A DNA stretch of 64,000 bases from Caldilineaceae bacterium (GCA_011523365.1 WTGY01000146.1:1-64000); one strand, 5' to 3'; shown: positions 18,006 to 28,672, counted from the first letter of the stretch. Notes: generated by a model not told the origin, from the sequence alone. Numbers and translations: made by a program.

Positions 18006-19262
18006 TCACTCGACGCTTCCGGTAAGAAGCTCTACAGTGTGATAAATGGGCAAGTGTTTCCCAAGTCGCCGCAGGTGGTTGTCGATTTGGGTCATGCAGC
18101 CGATGTTGCCTGTGATCACAGCCTGCGCTCCGGTGCTGAGAATGGCTCTGGCCTTGCGCTGGCCCAACTCGGCGGCAATCTCCGGCTGATCGATGTTATA
18201 GCTCCCAGCTGATCCGCAGCAAATCTCCCCCTCCGGGATCGGTACGAGAGTAAGGTTCTGGACCGCCGCCAGCAGTCGGCGCGGCGCGTCCGTGACCCCC
18301 TGGGCGTGTGCGAGATGGCAGGCGTCGTGATACGCGACCGTCATCGGCGCAGGCAATGCAGGCGGCGGCTCGATGCCGAGTGCGTCCAGGAAGACCGTCA
18401 CATCCTGTACCTTGTCGGCGAACTCTCGCGCCGCCAGCTCTTCTGCCTCGCCTGCAAACAGCAAAGGGTACTCGTGCATGCCGGATCCACAACCGGCCGC
18501 GTTGGTCACCACTGCATCGACTTCGTCCAGGTTGAACGCGTCGAAGTTGCGTCGGGCCAGCGCCCGCGCCTGGTCTGCCGCGCCGGTATGCATCGAAAGT
18601 GCGCCGCAACAAACCTGGCGCGGCGGGATGACCACTTCTACACTATTGCTGGTCAAAACCTCGACGGTGGCGCTGTTGATCCCGGGGGCTAGCACTTGTT
18701 GGGCGCAGCCGCTCAGCAGAGCAACTCGCGCCCGCCGCTCCCCCCGAGCCGGCGCCAGTCGCGGCAGAGCGACGCGCGGCGGCAACCGTTCGGGCAGCAG
18801 ATCAAGCATCGTTTGCAGCGCCGCGGGCAGGAACGGTTTGAGAAGTTTCGTATAGCGTCCCAATATTGCTGCGGCGCGGAATCGTCCGGGGTAGGGGAGC
18901 GTCTGGTTGGTCAGCGTGCGCGACAATTCCTCCATGGCGGAACGGCTTCGCCCTTTTTCCGTCATCTCCCGAAAAGGTGTGAGCAGTTCCCCGTACTCGA
19001 CCCCAGAAGGGCACGCGGTGACGCAGGCCAGGCAGCCCAGGCATCGGTCTACGTGCGGCAGCACCTCCTCCTGGGACAGTTCACCTTCCAGCGCGCCTTT
19101 CATAAGAAGGATGCGCCCGCGCGGTGAGTCCATCTCCTCCCCCAGCGCCAGGTACGTCGGGCACGCCGGCAGACAGAAGCCGCAATGGACGCAACTGGCG
19201 ACGGCTTCCGCCATTGACGGGGCTTGGGGACCGAGAGAGTCTACTGGAATTGAGTGGCGCAT
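18006..19262 (-). CDS. glcF: Glycolate oxidase iron-sulfur subunit
   Basis: 418 residues. Two 4Fe-4S ferredoxin motifs lie in the first 90 residues ([18 protein letters not shown] and [18 protein letters not shown]). The C-terminal half carries two CCG-type cysteine-rich domains ([10 protein letters not shown] and CCGSAGSYN) that ligate further clusters. This matches GlcF, which passes electrons from the flavin subunits to the quinone pool during oxidation of glycolate or lactate to the 2-oxoacid. It lies 19 bp downstream of the quinone oxidoreductase gene. glcE and glcD lie farther upstream on the same strand, so all three subunits are present but separated by other genes. Confidence 0.92.
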   Translation of the reverse strand: MRHSIPVDSLGPQAPSMAEAVASCVHCGFCLPACPTYLALGEEMDSPRGRILLMKGALEGELSQEEVLPHVDRCLGCLACVTACPSGVEYGELLTPFREMTEKGRSRSAMEELSRTLTNQTLPYPGRFRAAAILGRYTKLLKPFLPAALQTMLDLLPERLPPRVALPRLAPARGERRARVALLSGCAQQVLAPGINSATVEVLTSNSVEVVIPPRQVCCGALSMHTGAADQARALARRNFDAFNLDEVDAVVTNAAGCGSGMHEYPLLFAGEAEELAAREFADKVQDVTVFLDALGIEPPPALPAPMTVAYHDACHLAHAQGVTDAPRRLLAAVQNLTLVPIPEGEICCGSAGSYNIDQPEIAAELGQRKARAILSTGAQAVITGNIGCMTQIDNHLRRLGKHLPIYHTVELLTGSVE

Positions 19263-19281
19263 GGGATTACAGTCTCTGGTG

Positions 19282-20250
19282 TTAAGTCGTCAACAGTACC
19301 TTGCCTTTGGTCTGACGCGCTTCCAGGTATGTATGTGCGCCCTCCGCATCGTCGAGCGGGAATGTGCGGTCGATGCGGATCTCCAAATTGCCTTCAGCGA
19401 TCCAGCTGAAAATGTCACTGGCACGGCTCTCCAACTCCGATCGCGTGAGCATATGGGAGGCCAGCGTCGGCCGCGTCAGGAAGAGGGAGCCCTTCTGGTT
19501 GAGGATCTGCGGGTCGATAGAGGGAACAACGCCGCTCGCCTGGCCGAACAGTACCATATAGCCGCGTGGCTTCAGGCAGTCCAGGCTCTTGTCGAAAGTA
19601 GCGATGCCGACCGAATCGTACACGACCTCGACACCTTCGCCACCTGTCAGATCGCGCACTGCCTCCGCGAAGTCCACTTCTGTGTAGCGGATCGTGGCGT
19701 CTGCTCCGGCAGCCTCCGCGATGCGCGCCTTCTCCTCGGTTGAAACCGTTCCGAGCACGCGCGCGCCGCGCAGTTTGGCGATCTGGACCAGCAGAGCCCC
19801 TGTGCCACCGGCCGCGGCATGCACCAGGCAGGTATCGCCCGGCTTCAGCGGAAAAGTACTGCACGCAAGGTAGTGGGCGGTCAGCCCCTGGATCATCGCC
19901 GCTGCCCCGTGCTGGGCATCCACGCCAGCCGGACGGTGGACCAGATTCCTCGAAGGGACTATGGCGTACTCGGCATAGGATCCGGTCGACATCCCGTAAG
20001 CCACGGTATCGCCGACCGCCACTTCCGTTACGCCCTCGCCCACGGCATCGACTACCCCCGCCCCTTCGACTCCGGGGGTGAAGGGCAGCGGCAACGGATA
20101 CCAACCACGCCGGTGATAGGTGTCGATAAAGTTGACGCCTGCCACTTCGATCTTTACGCGCGCTTCCCCCGCACCCGGCTCAGGTGTAGGCACGTCAACG
20201 CTCTGCAACACATTGGGGTCGCCGACCTCTTGCACTCGAATCGCTTTCAT
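19282..20250 (-). CDS. NADPH:quinone oxidoreductase (zinc-independent MDR family)
   Basis: 322 residues, the usual size of QOR1/zeta-crystallin-like proteins. The N-terminal GroES-like domain starts [21 protein letters not shown] and contains [28 protein letters not shown]. The Rossmann domain carries [23 protein letters not shown]. No zinc ligands are seen. Members reduce quinones or enones with NADPH. It is placed between glcE and glcF with short gaps, so it is part of the same transcript, but the link to glycolate oxidation is by position only. Confidence 0.9.
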   Translation of the reverse strand: MKAIRVQEVGDPNVLQSVDVPTPEPGAGEARVKIEVAGVNFIDTYHRRGWYPLPLPFTPGVEGAGVVDAVGEGVTEVAVGDTVAYGMSTGSYAEYAIVPSRNLVHRPAGVDAQHGAAAMIQGLTAHYLACSTFPLKPGDTCLVHAAAGGTGALLVQIAKLRGARVLGTVSTEEKARIAEAAGADATIRYTEVDFAEAVRDLTGGEGVEVVYDSVGIATFDKSLDCLKPRGYMVLFGQASGVVPSIDPQILNQKGSLFLTRPTLASHMLTRSELESRASDIFSWIAEGNLEIRIDRTFPLDDAEGAHTYLEARQTKGKVLLTT

Positions 20251-20290
20251 CAGCTTGCTCCTCGATCAGAATTGTTGGTTTTTGCTGTCA

Positions 20291-21463
20291 TTACCACGGT
20301 TCGAACTTTCCCTCCGGATCCAGGGCGGCCGCAATCCGTCGCAGGAACGCGTTTTGCAGCGGTCTACCCAGCAATGGGCCTTTATAGTCTCTAGCGTCGC
20401 CTTCGTCGCGGTTTGCCCCTTCACGTCGCGCGCGGCCGATCAACTGTATACCTTGCAGGCCCAGTTCCTGCAAGAGGCCGTGGAGGTCTCGGGAAGAATC
20501 CTGCTCAACACCTGCCTGTGCCGTTACGTCCGGCCAGCCCAACCAGAGTAGATTTCCGCCGACGCTATAGCGCCGCGTCGCAGTCTCGGAGCCGCTGAGC
20601 GCCTCCTCCACCGCCGGGATCCGCTGCGGCGTCAAAGGGATCCGAACCAGCCCCGTTCCCTCCGTAAGCCATCTCATTGAACGCACCGTTTGCCAGAGGC
20701 CCTCTTCCTCCTGGTCCTGGTACAAGGAGAGACTGCGCATTTGCCCCGTGCTTGCGGACACAACCGTCCGCAACGCCTGCGCACGCTCCTGCAGAACGGT
20801 CAGCAGTCCGCCAATGCGCACCCAGAGGGTCCAACCCTCCTCCTCCGGCGCAAAGTCGACCGCGTGCAGGTCGATGGCGCTGCGCGTCACTGCATCGAGA
20901 GCGCCTAGCAGATCGGAAAGCCCGTCAAATTCCGCTGCCACGGTCGCGTACGCCGAGGGCTGGGGGAAGATTTTGAAGGTCAGTTCGGTCAATATGCCCA
21001 ATCGTCCCAAACTGCCGACAAACAGTTTGGGGAAGTCGAACCCAGCCGCGTTCTTCACTACCGCGCCCCCGCCCCGGACCTCCTGACCCTTCCCGTCGAC
21101 AAAGCGAATGCCGATCAGAAAGTCACGAATGCCCCCGTAGCGGTAGCGTCCCGGCCCGCTCAGGCCGGCGGCGACCGTTCCCCCCAGCGTTGCTCCGCGA
21201 TCGGCCAGTGGCGGATCGAAGGGCAGATACTGGCCTTTCTCCGCCAGCAGCGCCGCCATCTCTGCTACGGGGGTACCGGCGCGGGCGGTAAAGGTATACT
21301 CTTCGGGCTGATAGTCGATGACCCCTTTCAGCGAGGACAGGTCGAGAGATTGCGCGTCCCCTTGGCAGTCTCGCTGCGACAGAGCTGGTTTGGAGCCGCC
21401 CCCTCGGATGCGTACGCTCTTCGCCCCCTGTACTGCCTCCTGGATCTCAGAAATACTGTTCAT
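20291..21463 (-). CDS. glcE: Glycolate oxidase FAD-binding subunit
   Basis: 390 residues. The N-terminal region VRIRGGGSKPALSQRD followed by EYTFTARAGTPVAEMAALLAEKGQYLPFDPP is the FAD-binding type 4 (vanillyl-alcohol-oxidase-like) fold as found in GlcE. The typical segment GGTVAAGLSGPGRYRYGGIRDFLIGI lies near 95-120. GlcE lacks the large C-terminal oxidase domain of GlcD, and this protein is correspondingly short. It forms the membrane-associated glycolate dehydrogenase complex with GlcD and GlcF. It lies 138 bp downstream of the PQQ-dehydrogenase-like lipoprotein gene and 40 bp before the quinone oxidoreductase gene. Confidence 0.88.
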   Translation of the reverse strand: MNSISEIQEAVQGAKSVRIRGGGSKPALSQRDCQGDAQSLDLSSLKGVIDYQPEEYTFTARAGTPVAEMAALLAEKGQYLPFDPPLADRGATLGGTVAAGLSGPGRYRYGGIRDFLIGIRFVDGKGQEVRGGGAVVKNAAGFDFPKLFVGSLGRLGILTELTFKIFPQPSAYATVAAEFDGLSDLLGALDAVTRSAIDLHAVDFAPEEEGWTLWVRIGGLLTVLQERAQALRTVVSASTGQMRSLSLYQDQEEEGLWQTVRSMRWLTEGTGLVRIPLTPQRIPAVEEALSGSETATRRYSVGGNLLWLGWPDVTAQAGVEQDSSRDLHGLLQELGLQGIQLIGRARREGANRDEGDARDYKGPLLGRPLQNAFLRRIAAALDPEGKFEPW

Positions 21464-21601
21464 GGTTCAAACACTTTGCCGGTCAAACTCTCGTTCCGTC
21501 TGCAGGGAATTTAAACATGTCTCTTGACAGGAGGAATCCAGTGTATCTGTGCGCCACGGCGCCACAGTGAACTGAGGCCGCAGGCCGTTTACTCTTGCTA
21601 C

Positions 21602-23734
21602 CTATTCCCCGGTAATCAGGTACAGAGCGCCATCCTGATAGCCGGTTACGTACAAATTGCCCTCTTCGTCCTCGCCCACGCCGCTGACAGGGACTTTGGC
21701 GTTCACGGGCAGTGTACTCAGCCAACCATCATAGATGCTTCCATTCGAATCGGCTTCCGACCGTTTCAACCCCCAGACCCTGCCGCTGCAGAAGTCGCCG
21801 TAGAAGAATACGCCGTCCAATGCAGGATAGTCGTTGCCGCGATAAACCGCGCCTCCCACGATCGCACATGAGTACACGTGATCGTACTCGACCACAGGCG
21901 AAGTCAAGCCCTGCGCGCTGCACGACATCGACTCGAAACACCTGCTCCCTTCTTTGATGTTCCAGCCGTAGTTTTCACCACCGCGGCTTGCTGCAGGCTG
22001 AAAGTTCACCTCTTCGTGCTTTATGTGGCCCGCATCCGGAATGTACAGATCGCCGGTCACCTTGTCAAAGGCAAAGCCCCATGGATTGCGCAGTCCCAGC
22101 GCCCAAATCTCGCCGCGGTGACCGTCGACCTCTACAAATGGGTTATCCGCCGGGATGCCGTACGGCCTGACCTCCGATTCTACGTCAATGCGCAAAATCT
22201 TGCCCAGGAGCGTGCCCGGATCCTGCGCACGATTCTCAACATCCTTAAGCGTAGGGTGGCCGCCGTCTCCGCTGCCGATGTAAAGGAACCCGTCAGGACC
22301 GAATACAATGCGGCCGCCATTGTGGACCTGGTCCGGCTGGGCGATCAGGAGCACAACCTCCTCGCTCTCTGGGTCGGCACGGTCAGGATTGGCAGTCGTC
22401 TTGAAGCGGCTGATGACCGTGTCCCCGGCCCTGTCCGTATAACTTGCATAAAAGTAATTCTTGTCGACATAACCTGGCGGAAAAGCCACGTTGAGCAAGC
22501 CCCGCTCTCCACAGCATCGAACCCGGCTTGAAATGTCGAGAAAAGGTGTCTCTTCGACTACGCCGTCCTTGACGACGCGAATCTGACCCTCCTGCTCGAC
22601 GACGAAGAGGCGCCCAGACCCATCGCCGGCGTGCGTGACCTGCACAGGCAGCGCAAGACCTTCGGCAGTCTTGATCAAATCGAACTTCGGCAGCCCCTTA
22701 TCTCCGACCGGGTCATCAGACCGTGAACCAAAAACCTTGACCTCTCGCCACGCCACCCAACTCGGACTGTCAAGTGTCAGAACCTGCACTTCGCTGATGC
22801 TGCGCGGCGGAACGATGGGAACCTCCAACGTCAGTCCGTCTTCCGTGTGCTGGTTGTCAAACCGCCAATACATCGTCCGCGTGCTGGAACCGTTCCCCAG
22901 CCAGATCTCGTGTGTCGTCGGGCCAGCTGGCGACTGTGCAATCTCCAGTTCCAGCTTGTCGACAACGTAGAGTTCGTCGAAGGAGACCGAATACCACTGC
23001 GGCGCAGGAAGACCGGCAGTCCAAAAGGTATCCGGCTCACCGTCAATCGCCTGGCCGGCAAACTCCTCCCCTGCCGAGGCGAACGCAGATCCAACTGATG
23101 CTACATTCTCCTCCACCGGCGTAGACGATTCAGCTGCAGTGCGCTCGGTCCCGCTGGCCTCCGTCTCTCCACCTGCCTCTCCCACAGGTTCGACAGCCGG
23201 CGATCCAAATACCCTAACCTCTCGCCACCCGACCCAACTGGGACTATCGAGAGTAACTATCAACACTTCGTCTAACCTGCGCGGAGGCTCAACGGCAATC
23301 TCAACTATCTGACCATCCTCAGTATGTACGTCAATCAGCCTCTCCTGGAGGACGCGTGTGTCAGAACCGCTCCCCAGCCAGACCTCATGCGTGGTTGGGC
23401 CGGCGGGCAGTTGCGTGACGACCAGCTCGATCCTGTCGACCAGGTAGAAACTGTCAAACGCCACCGAGAACCACTGCGGCGCCAGCTGCTGCGAGTTCCA
23501 GATCGATTCCAGATCCCCGTCGATGGCCAACTGCGCAAACTGGCTTTTCTCAAAGGCGTCCGCAGTTCCCTTTACCGCGACGTTTTCGCTGGCCGGAGTC
23601 GGAGCAGCAGTCGTCTCGGGTTGCGGATCAACAGTAGATGTGACGCCTGGTTGAAGAAGCTCTTCACTCGGATTGCAAGCGCCGAAAAAGGAGAGGACGA
23701 GCAGGGCAGTGGCAAGGAGTACAGTTTTTCTCAC
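21602..23734 (-). CDS. Lipoprotein with two discoidin-like domains and a PQQ-dependent sugar dehydrogenase domain
   Basis: 710 residues. A lipoprotein signal ends in LSFFGAC (Cys20). Residues about 48-175 and 210-340 are tandem copies of a discoidin/F5-8-type-C-like beta-sandwich: each runs from an ENVA start through APQW(F/Y)SV, PAGPTTHE(V/I)WLG and LDSPSWV(G/A)WRE to VFG. A six-bladed propeller of the glucose/sorbosone dehydrogenase (PQQ) family follows from about 345: LPVQVTHAGDGSGRLFVVEQ, NGGRIVFGPDGFLYIGSGDG and GLRNPWGFAFD. It is exported and lipid-anchored; the paired sandwiches probably bind carbohydrate while the propeller oxidises a sugar or alcohol. Whether PQQ is really bound cannot be seen. 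It is located between glcD and glcE. Confidence 0.87.
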   Translation of the reverse strand: MRKTVLLATALLVLSFFGACNPSEELLQPGVTSTVDPQPETTAAPTPASENVAVKGTADAFEKSQFAQLAIDGDLESIWNSQQLAPQWFSVAFDSFYLVDRIELVVTQLPAGPTTHEVWLGSGSDTRVLQERLIDVHTEDGQIVEIAVEPPRRLDEVLIVTLDSPSWVGWREVRVFGSPAVEPVGEAGGETEASGTERTAAESSTPVEENVASVGSAFASAGEEFAGQAIDGEPDTFWTAGLPAPQWYSVSFDELYVVDKLELEIAQSPAGPTTHEIWLGNGSSTRTMYWRFDNQHTEDGLTLEVPIVPPRSISEVQVLTLDSPSWVAWREVKVFGSRSDDPVGDKGLPKFDLIKTAEGLALPVQVTHAGDGSGRLFVVEQEGQIRVVKDGVVEETPFLDISSRVRCCGERGLLNVAFPPGYVDKNYFYASYTDRAGDTVISRFKTTANPDRADPESEEVVLLIAQPDQVHNGGRIVFGPDGFLYIGSGDGGHPTLKDVENRAQDPGTLLGKILRIDVESEVRPYGIPADNPFVEVDGHRGEIWALGLRNPWGFAFDKVTGDLYIPDAGHIKHEEVNFQPAASRGGENYGWNIKEGSRCFESMSCSAQGLTSPVVEYDHVYSCAIVGGAVYRGNDYPALDGVFFYGDFCSGRVWGLKRSEADSNGSIYDGWLSTLPVNAKVPVSGVGEDEEGNLYVTGYQDGALYLITGE

Positions 23735-23798
23735 CTCTCACCTACCCCTGAAGTCTGTGTTTCTGTCAAAGCGTCATTCTCGCGGACCTGGCCTTCCC

Positions 23799-25244
23799 TT
23801 ACTCCCTGAAGATGACACCCGCCTTCTCCAGCGGATGGGGCCCAACGTGCGTCAACGATTGGGCCTCGCCTGCCGGCAGCATCTTGCCGCGATTGGCCAG
23901 AGACTTGCTGTCTACGCTGAGGCGCACATCCTCCATCGCCTGCATCTCAAGCGGACCATACATTTTGGGAAGGAAGGCGCGCTTTTCCATGCCGACCCCG
24001 TGCTCGCCCGTGATGGAGCCGCCTAGTTCAACGCACAGTTCAAGGATTTCTCCGGCAAGTTCCTCCGCCCGTTCCAGTGCGCCCTCCTTGCGGCCGTCGA
24101 ACAGGATCAGCGGGTGCAGGTTGCCGTCACCGGCGTGGAAAACGTTGGCCACGTCGATGCCGTAGCTGGTGCTGAGCCGGTCGATCTCCGCCAGCGCATC
24201 CCCCAACCGGCTACGGGGCACGACCCCATCCTGAACGATATAGTCCGGGGCCAGCCGGCCTACTGCCGAGAAAGCTGCCTTGCGCCCCTTCCAGATGCGG
24301 GCGCGTTCGTCCGCGGTCTGCGCCATGCGTACCTCCAAAGGCGCGGTCTCTTCGATCAGTTGCATCAATTGGGCGAATTCGGCCTCCACTGCGCTCTCTT
24401 CGCCCTCCAGCTCAACAATCAGCAGCGCCGGCGCCGTCGGATAGCCGGCCTTAGCCCCAACTTCCGCCGCCTTGATCGCCAGCGCGTCCATGATTTCGAT
24501 GGCGCCCGGCAGCAGACCGGACGCCACCACCGCCGTCACAGCATCCCCGGCCGCATGTAACGAGTCGTAGGCCGCCAGCACGGTGCGATAGGTCTGAGGG
24601 ATCGGTAGTAATCGCAATGTGATCTCCAGCGCTACGCCGAACAGTCCTTCACAGCCCACAAAAAAGCCCGGCAGATCGGGGCCTATGCCTTCCAGACTTT
24701 CGCCGCCCAGCTCGACCACCTCGCCGTCGGGAAGCGCAACGGTCATCCCCAAGACGTGGTTGCTGGTCATCCCGTATTTCAGGCAATGCGCTCCCCCGGA
24801 GTTGAAGGCTACGTTTCCCCCAATCGTGCAGATCGACTGGCTGGAAGGATCGGGCGCATAGTAGAGACCGTAGGGCTTCGCTGCCTCGGAGACCTTGAGA
24901 TTGATCACGCCTGGCTCGACCACGGCGATGCGCTCCGCCGCGTCCAGCCGCAGGATTCGGTCGAGGCGATTTAAGGCGATGACGATGCCATCGGCGATCG
25001 GCAGCGAGCCGCCCGACAAACTGGTGCCGCTCCCCCGCGCTACGAACGGTACGTTGTACCCGTGGCAAAGACGGATCGTCTCGATGACCTCCTCGCGATT
25101 CTGCGGGATCACCACCGCCGCCGGTCTCTGCTGAAATGCCGTCAGCGCATCCGATTCGTATGCCATCAACTGGGCCGGACCGGTCAGGAGGCGGTCGGCA
25201 TCATACAAACGCGACAGCGTCTCGATCAGTGGATGAACATTCAT
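23799..25244 (-). CDS. glcD: Glycolate oxidase catalytic FAD subunit
   Basis: 481 residues, standard for GlcD. The FAD-binding type 4 domain carries [32 protein letters not shown] near residues 62-95 and [28 protein letters not shown] near 140-168. The C-terminal oxidase domain has the family signature [17 protein letters not shown] and the [15 protein letters not shown] segment with its conserved histidine. It oxidises glycolate or D-lactate-like 2-hydroxyacids. The start overlaps the stop of the XdhC-family gene by four bases, so it is translationally coupled to the molybdenum hydroxylase operon. Confidence 0.93.
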   Translation of the reverse strand: MNVHPLIETLSRLYDADRLLTGPAQLMAYESDALTAFQQRPAAVVIPQNREEVIETIRLCHGYNVPFVARGSGTSLSGGSLPIADGIVIALNRLDRILRLDAAERIAVVEPGVINLKVSEAAKPYGLYYAPDPSSQSICTIGGNVAFNSGGAHCLKYGMTSNHVLGMTVALPDGEVVELGGESLEGIGPDLPGFFVGCEGLFGVALEITLRLLPIPQTYRTVLAAYDSLHAAGDAVTAVVASGLLPGAIEIMDALAIKAAEVGAKAGYPTAPALLIVELEGEESAVEAEFAQLMQLIEETAPLEVRMAQTADERARIWKGRKAAFSAVGRLAPDYIVQDGVVPRSRLGDALAEIDRLSTSYGIDVANVFHAGDGNLHPLILFDGRKEGALERAEELAGEILELCVELGGSITGEHGVGMEKRAFLPKMYGPLEMQAMEDVRLSVDSKSLANRGKMLPAGEAQSLTHVGPHPLEKAGVIFRE

Positions 25245-26008
25245 CGGCCCGTCTCCTTAACCCGATTTCGCACCTGCACAATCTCTGCCATGATCGCCAG
25301 CGCGATCTCTCCGGGGCTGCGACCTCCAAGGTCAAGCCCTATCGGGGCGTGAATGCGGGAAATCTGCTCGTCGCTGACGCCGGCCTCGCGCAAGACCGCA
25401 ACTCGTTTGGCATGCGTGCGTTTTGAGCCGAGCGCGCCAATGTAGCCGACGGGATGGTCCAATGCGTAAACCAGGGCGGGCGTATCCAGCTTTTCGTCAT
25501 GCGTAAGCGTGACGACATACGTCGATTCGTTCAGCTTCATCTCCCGCAGAGCATCCTCAGGCCAGCTCCGAATCAACTCATCCGCATGGTCGAAGCGGTC
25601 CTGGGTAGCAAAAATGGGTCGGGCGTCGACAACGACTGTCTTGAGACCGAGCTCGCGGGCAAAGGCGACGAGAGGAATCGCGATGTGGACCGCCCCCACA
25701 ATGACCAGCTTCTCCTGTGGAACATGCACGTCGATCAGCAGTTCCCATTCCCCTTCTTCCACCGGCAGCGAAATGCGTGTCGTCCTACGCGCCTCCATCG
25801 CTTCCCTCGCGTGAGCAAGGGCGGCTTGCTCAAGGGCCGTGTCTCCTAAAGACCCGGTGGCCGCAAAGGAAGGACCGCCCGCCTCCCTCTTGCGCTCACG
25901 GCGCACCAGCAACTTACCCCCGATTTTGTCTCCGCTCAGTACGGTAACAACCGCGCACAACTCATCCTGTCGGATTGCCTGCGCAACCGCATCGAAGAGT
26001 TCAGCCAC
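25241..26008 (-). CDS. XdhC/CoxF-like molybdenum hydroxylase maturation protein (NAD-binding domain)
   Basis: 255 residues. The Rossmann part begins at [31 protein letters not shown] near residue 120. The XdhC signature lies at [14 protein letters not shown] and [25 protein letters not shown] at the C-terminus. XdhC proteins bind molybdenum cofactor, help its sulfuration and insert it into xanthine-dehydrogenase-like enzymes. Here the N-terminal CxxC-type domain is mostly carried by the neighbouring 104-residue protein (16-bp gap), so the two probably work as a split XdhC. Both serve the CoxL enzyme encoded upstream in the same operon. Confidence 0.88.
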   Translation of the reverse strand: MAELFDAVAQAIRQDELCAVVTVLSGDKIGGKLLVRRERKREAGGPSFAATGSLGDTALEQAALAHAREAMEARRTTRISLPVEEGEWELLIDVHVPQEKLVIVGAVHIAIPLVAFARELGLKTVVVDARPIFATQDRFDHADELIRSWPEDALREMKLNESTYVVTLTHDEKLDTPALVYALDHPVGYIGALGSKRTHAKRVAVLREAGVSDEQISRIHAPIGLDLGGRSPGEIALAIMAEIVQVRNRVKETGR

Positions 26009-26024
26009 GACCGCCTTCTCCAGG

Positions 26025-26339
26025 CTACCAGTTTAACGGCTCTATAAATACTTCAATCGTGCCGCCGCAGGCAAGTCCCACCTCCCAGGCCGTTTCGTCG
26101 GCGATACCGAAGGAGACGAGCCGCGGCCTGCCCGTCGACAGCACCTCCAGCGCCTCCTGTACAGTGGCGCTTTCAACACAACCACCGCTGACGGAACCCA
26201 CCATCGCCCCGTCCTCGGACACCGCAAGCTTCGCGCCCAAAGGACGCGGCGCCGAACCGTACACCTGCACTACTGTTGCCAGGGCGACCTGTTTACCTGT
26301 CTGCTGCCAACTGTCAATATCGGCCAGGATCTCTTTCAT
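26025..26339 (-). CDS. XdhC/CoxI family small protein
   Basis: 104 residues matching only the N-terminal XdhC_CoxI domain: VALATVVQVYGSAPRPLGAKLAVSEDGAMVGSVSGGCVESATVQEA. The SGGCVE segment is the conserved cofactor-handling motif with its cysteine. Stand-alone proteins of this kind occur in cox-type operons next to a longer XdhC. It lies 76 bp downstream of the VWA gene and 16 bp before the longer XdhC gene. It is involved in Mo-cofactor processing for the CoxL-type enzyme. Confidence 0.85.
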   Translation of the reverse strand: MKEILADIDSWQQTGKQVALATVVQVYGSAPRPLGAKLAVSEDGAMVGSVSGGCVESATVQEALEVLSTGRPRLVSFGIADETAWEVGLACGGTIEVFIEPLNW

Positions 26340-26415
26340 GATATGAGCTACATCCCTTTGTGTCTACAAAAGTTGCCCGGCGCGACATGCCATTATGAGT
26401 ACAATGCAGACTCTA

Positions 26416-27696
26416 TCACGCCTGTGCGTCCGCCATCACCTGCGCCAGCTGCTCCAGGCTGATCAGATTATGAACCGGCAGGAACTCGTCGGTATGCGGC
26501 AACGCCGCCTGGATCCCTCGCGTCAGTGGTTCGTAGCTCGGCGACCCCAGCAGAGGGTTTAGCCAGATCAACCGGTGACAGCTGCGTTGCAGCCGGCCCA
26601 TCTCCTGTCCCAGCATCTCCGGATCGCCCCGGTCCCAGCCGTCGCTGATTACCAGGACGATAGCGCCCTGCCCGCAGACGCGCCGCGCCCAGTCAAAATT
26701 GAACGCGCGGATCGCTTCACCAATGCGCGTGCCTCCGGCCCAGTCATGCACCGCGTGTGCGGTCTGGTCCAGAGCCAGGTCGATGTCTCGCCGCCTCAGA
26801 TGGCGCGTGATCCGTGTCAACCGTGTGCTGAAAACAAACGCCTCTACCCTGTCCAGCGCGTGGGTGATCGAGTACAGGAACTGCAGCAGCACGCGGCTGT
26901 AGCGATCCATCGAGCCGCTGATGTCGGCCAGTGCCACAATCGGGCGGCGGCGGGTTTTGCGCTGGCGCCGGGCAATAACGAGTGGCTCCCCGCCGTAGCG
27001 CACATTTTGGCGCAGCGACCGCCGCAGATCAACCTGGTCGCCGTGCGTTGCGGGAACCCGGCGCCGGGTGCGTCTTTCTGCCGGTGTCCATTGCAACTCC
27101 TGCATGAATTGCTTCACTTGCTGCAGCTCAAACTCAGTCATCGTCGCGAAATCTCTGCTGCGCAGGGCCTCGACGCTGCTGTAGGTATAGATCTTTTCGA
27201 CAAGGGGTTCTTGGTCAACCCGTTGGTGTTCGTCTTTCTTCTCGCGGTCGGCCCGGATCAGGCGGTATTGAATCTCTCCCTGCGGCGTCTGTTGCAGCAG
27301 TTCTCCAAGATTAATGCGAGCAAGCTCCTGTCTCTCCCTCGCCCGCCAGAACAGGTCGAACGCCTCGTCGAACAGTTCCAGATGCTCCTGCCGGCTGACC
27401 AGAATTGCTCTGGCCGCGTCTCGTGCTTGCTCCTTGACCCGCAGATTGATCTGCGTCAGGGCTTCCACCAGATCGAGAATCTGTGTTGGCGTGACAGGGA
27501 TGCTCAGACCGCGCAATAGACGGGCAAAGAGAAGCATGTTCTGTAGAAAATTGCCGTGGGAGGGAGGAGGTTCCGAACTCGGCCCGGAGGAGGGCGGTAC
27601 GAAGTGCGGGACGTGAAGTCCTGTCTCACCGCTTCCATTGCTCTCTACATTCGTAAATGCCCCTTCGGCCACCGCGCCGCTTTCGGTTTCACTCAT
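26416..27696 (-). CDS. VWA domain-containing CoxE-like protein
   Basis: About 426 residues from the ATG at 27696. That start overlaps the MoxR stop by eight bases, the usual arrangement; the frame is open for a further 55 codons inside the MoxR gene, which I discount. The N-terminal half is helical and Arg-rich. The C-terminal half is a von Willebrand A domain with the metal-adhesion motif DISGSMDRYSR and later SDGWDRGDPEML. CoxE partners with the MoxR ATPase CoxD in maturation of the CO-dehydrogenase-type active site, where CoxD/CoxE insert sulfur and copper in true CODH. It belongs to the same operon and is read after MoxR. Confidence 0.88.
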   Translation of the reverse strand: MSETESGAVAEGAFTNVESNGSGETGLHVPHFVPPSSGPSSEPPPSHGNFLQNMLLFARLLRGLSIPVTPTQILDLVEALTQINLRVKEQARDAARAILVSRQEHLELFDEAFDLFWRARERQELARINLGELLQQTPQGEIQYRLIRADREKKDEHQRVDQEPLVEKIYTYSSVEALRSRDFATMTEFELQQVKQFMQELQWTPAERRTRRRVPATHGDQVDLRRSLRQNVRYGGEPLVIARRQRKTRRRPIVALADISGSMDRYSRVLLQFLYSITHALDRVEAFVFSTRLTRITRHLRRRDIDLALDQTAHAVHDWAGGTRIGEAIRAFNFDWARRVCGQGAIVLVISDGWDRGDPEMLGQEMGRLQRSCHRLIWLNPLLGSPSYEPLTRGIQAALPHTDEFLPVHNLISLEQLAQVMADAQA

Positions 27697-28672
27697 CGCG
27701 CGATGCCAGTGCAGAATCCTGGCTCCGTAACACCTGTACGATTTCGCGGACGGTCTGTCCCTGCACCTTTTCGATGTCATCCCGGTACTTGAGAAGCACG
27801 CCCAGCGTTTCGTCCACCACGTTCTCGGTGAGTTCCTCCTGATCGAGCGCGGTGAGAGCATTCATCCAGTCCAGCGTCTCGGCGACGCCCGGGAATTTGT
27901 AAAGCTCCCCGCGCCGCAACTCCTGCACAAAGCCCACGACTTCCCGCGACAGCTTCTCAGAAGCGTGCGGTGCCTTTGCGTGCAGGATCGCATACTCCTT
28001 TTCGAAGCTGGGGTAGTCGATCCAGTGGTAGAGGCAGCGGCGTTTCAACGCGTCGTGAATCTCGCGCGTGCGATTGGAAGTGATGACCACCACTGGCGGC
28101 GTCGGCGCCTGGATCGTGCCAATTTCAGGTATGGTAATCTGAAAGTCGCTCAAGACCTCCAGCAAAAAAGCTTCGAACTCCTCGTCGGCTCGGTCCAGTT
28201 CATCGATCAGCAGAATCGGTGCCTTCCCGTTCTGTTGACCGCGGCTGTCTATCGCCTGTAGAAGCGGGCGCCGCAGCAAAAACGTGTCGCTGAACAGGTC
28301 GTGGATCACCGCCTCTCGCAACTCCCGGCCGGCCGCTTCATCGGCATGAGTCGCTGGTTGCGAGCCCTGTTCAGTCGCTTCCAACAGCCGGATCTGAAGC
28401 ATCTGGCGCGCGTAGTTCCATTCATACACCGCCGTGCTCACGTCCAGCCCCTCGTAACACTGGAGCCGGATAAGCCGCGTTTCGAGCATCTGCGACAGAA
28501 TCTTCGCCACTTCCGTCTTGCCGACCCCGGCCTCTCCCTCCAGGAACAGGGGGCGCTTCAATTTGAGTGCAAGGAAGATAGCCGTCGCCAGGCTGTGGTC
28601 CGCAATATACGCTTTCGTTCGCAGGGCTTCGGCGACGGATTGAACGGAGGGCAACTGATTCGGAGTGGTCAT
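27689..28672 (-). CDS. MoxR family AAA+ ATPase (CoxD-like)
   Basis: 327 residues. Walker A is GEAGVGKTE at about residues 46-54, Walker B is PILLIDELDRADEEFEAFLLEVL, and sensor 1 is TSNRTREIHDALKRRC. The lid helix region is at the C-terminus. MoxR proteins act as chaperones for metal-enzyme maturation together with VWA proteins. Its position directly before the CoxE-like gene and downstream of coxM identifies it as the CoxD counterpart. It contains an extra stretch of about 35 residues after the first strand-helix (EATEQGSQPATHADEAAG) that looks like a loop insertion. Confidence 0.9.
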   Translation of the reverse strand: MTTPNQLPSVQSVAEALRTKAYIADHSLATAIFLALKLKRPLFLEGEAGVGKTEVAKILSQMLETRLIRLQCYEGLDVSTAVYEWNYARQMLQIRLLEATEQGSQPATHADEAAGRELREAVIHDLFSDTFLLRRPLLQAIDSRGQQNGKAPILLIDELDRADEEFEAFLLEVLSDFQITIPEIGTIQAPTPPVVVITSNRTREIHDALKRRCLYHWIDYPSFEKEYAILHAKAPHASEKLSREVVGFVQELRRGELYKFPGVAETLDWMNALTALDQEELTENVVDETLGVLLKYRDDIEKVQGQTVREIVQVLRSQDSALASRDE

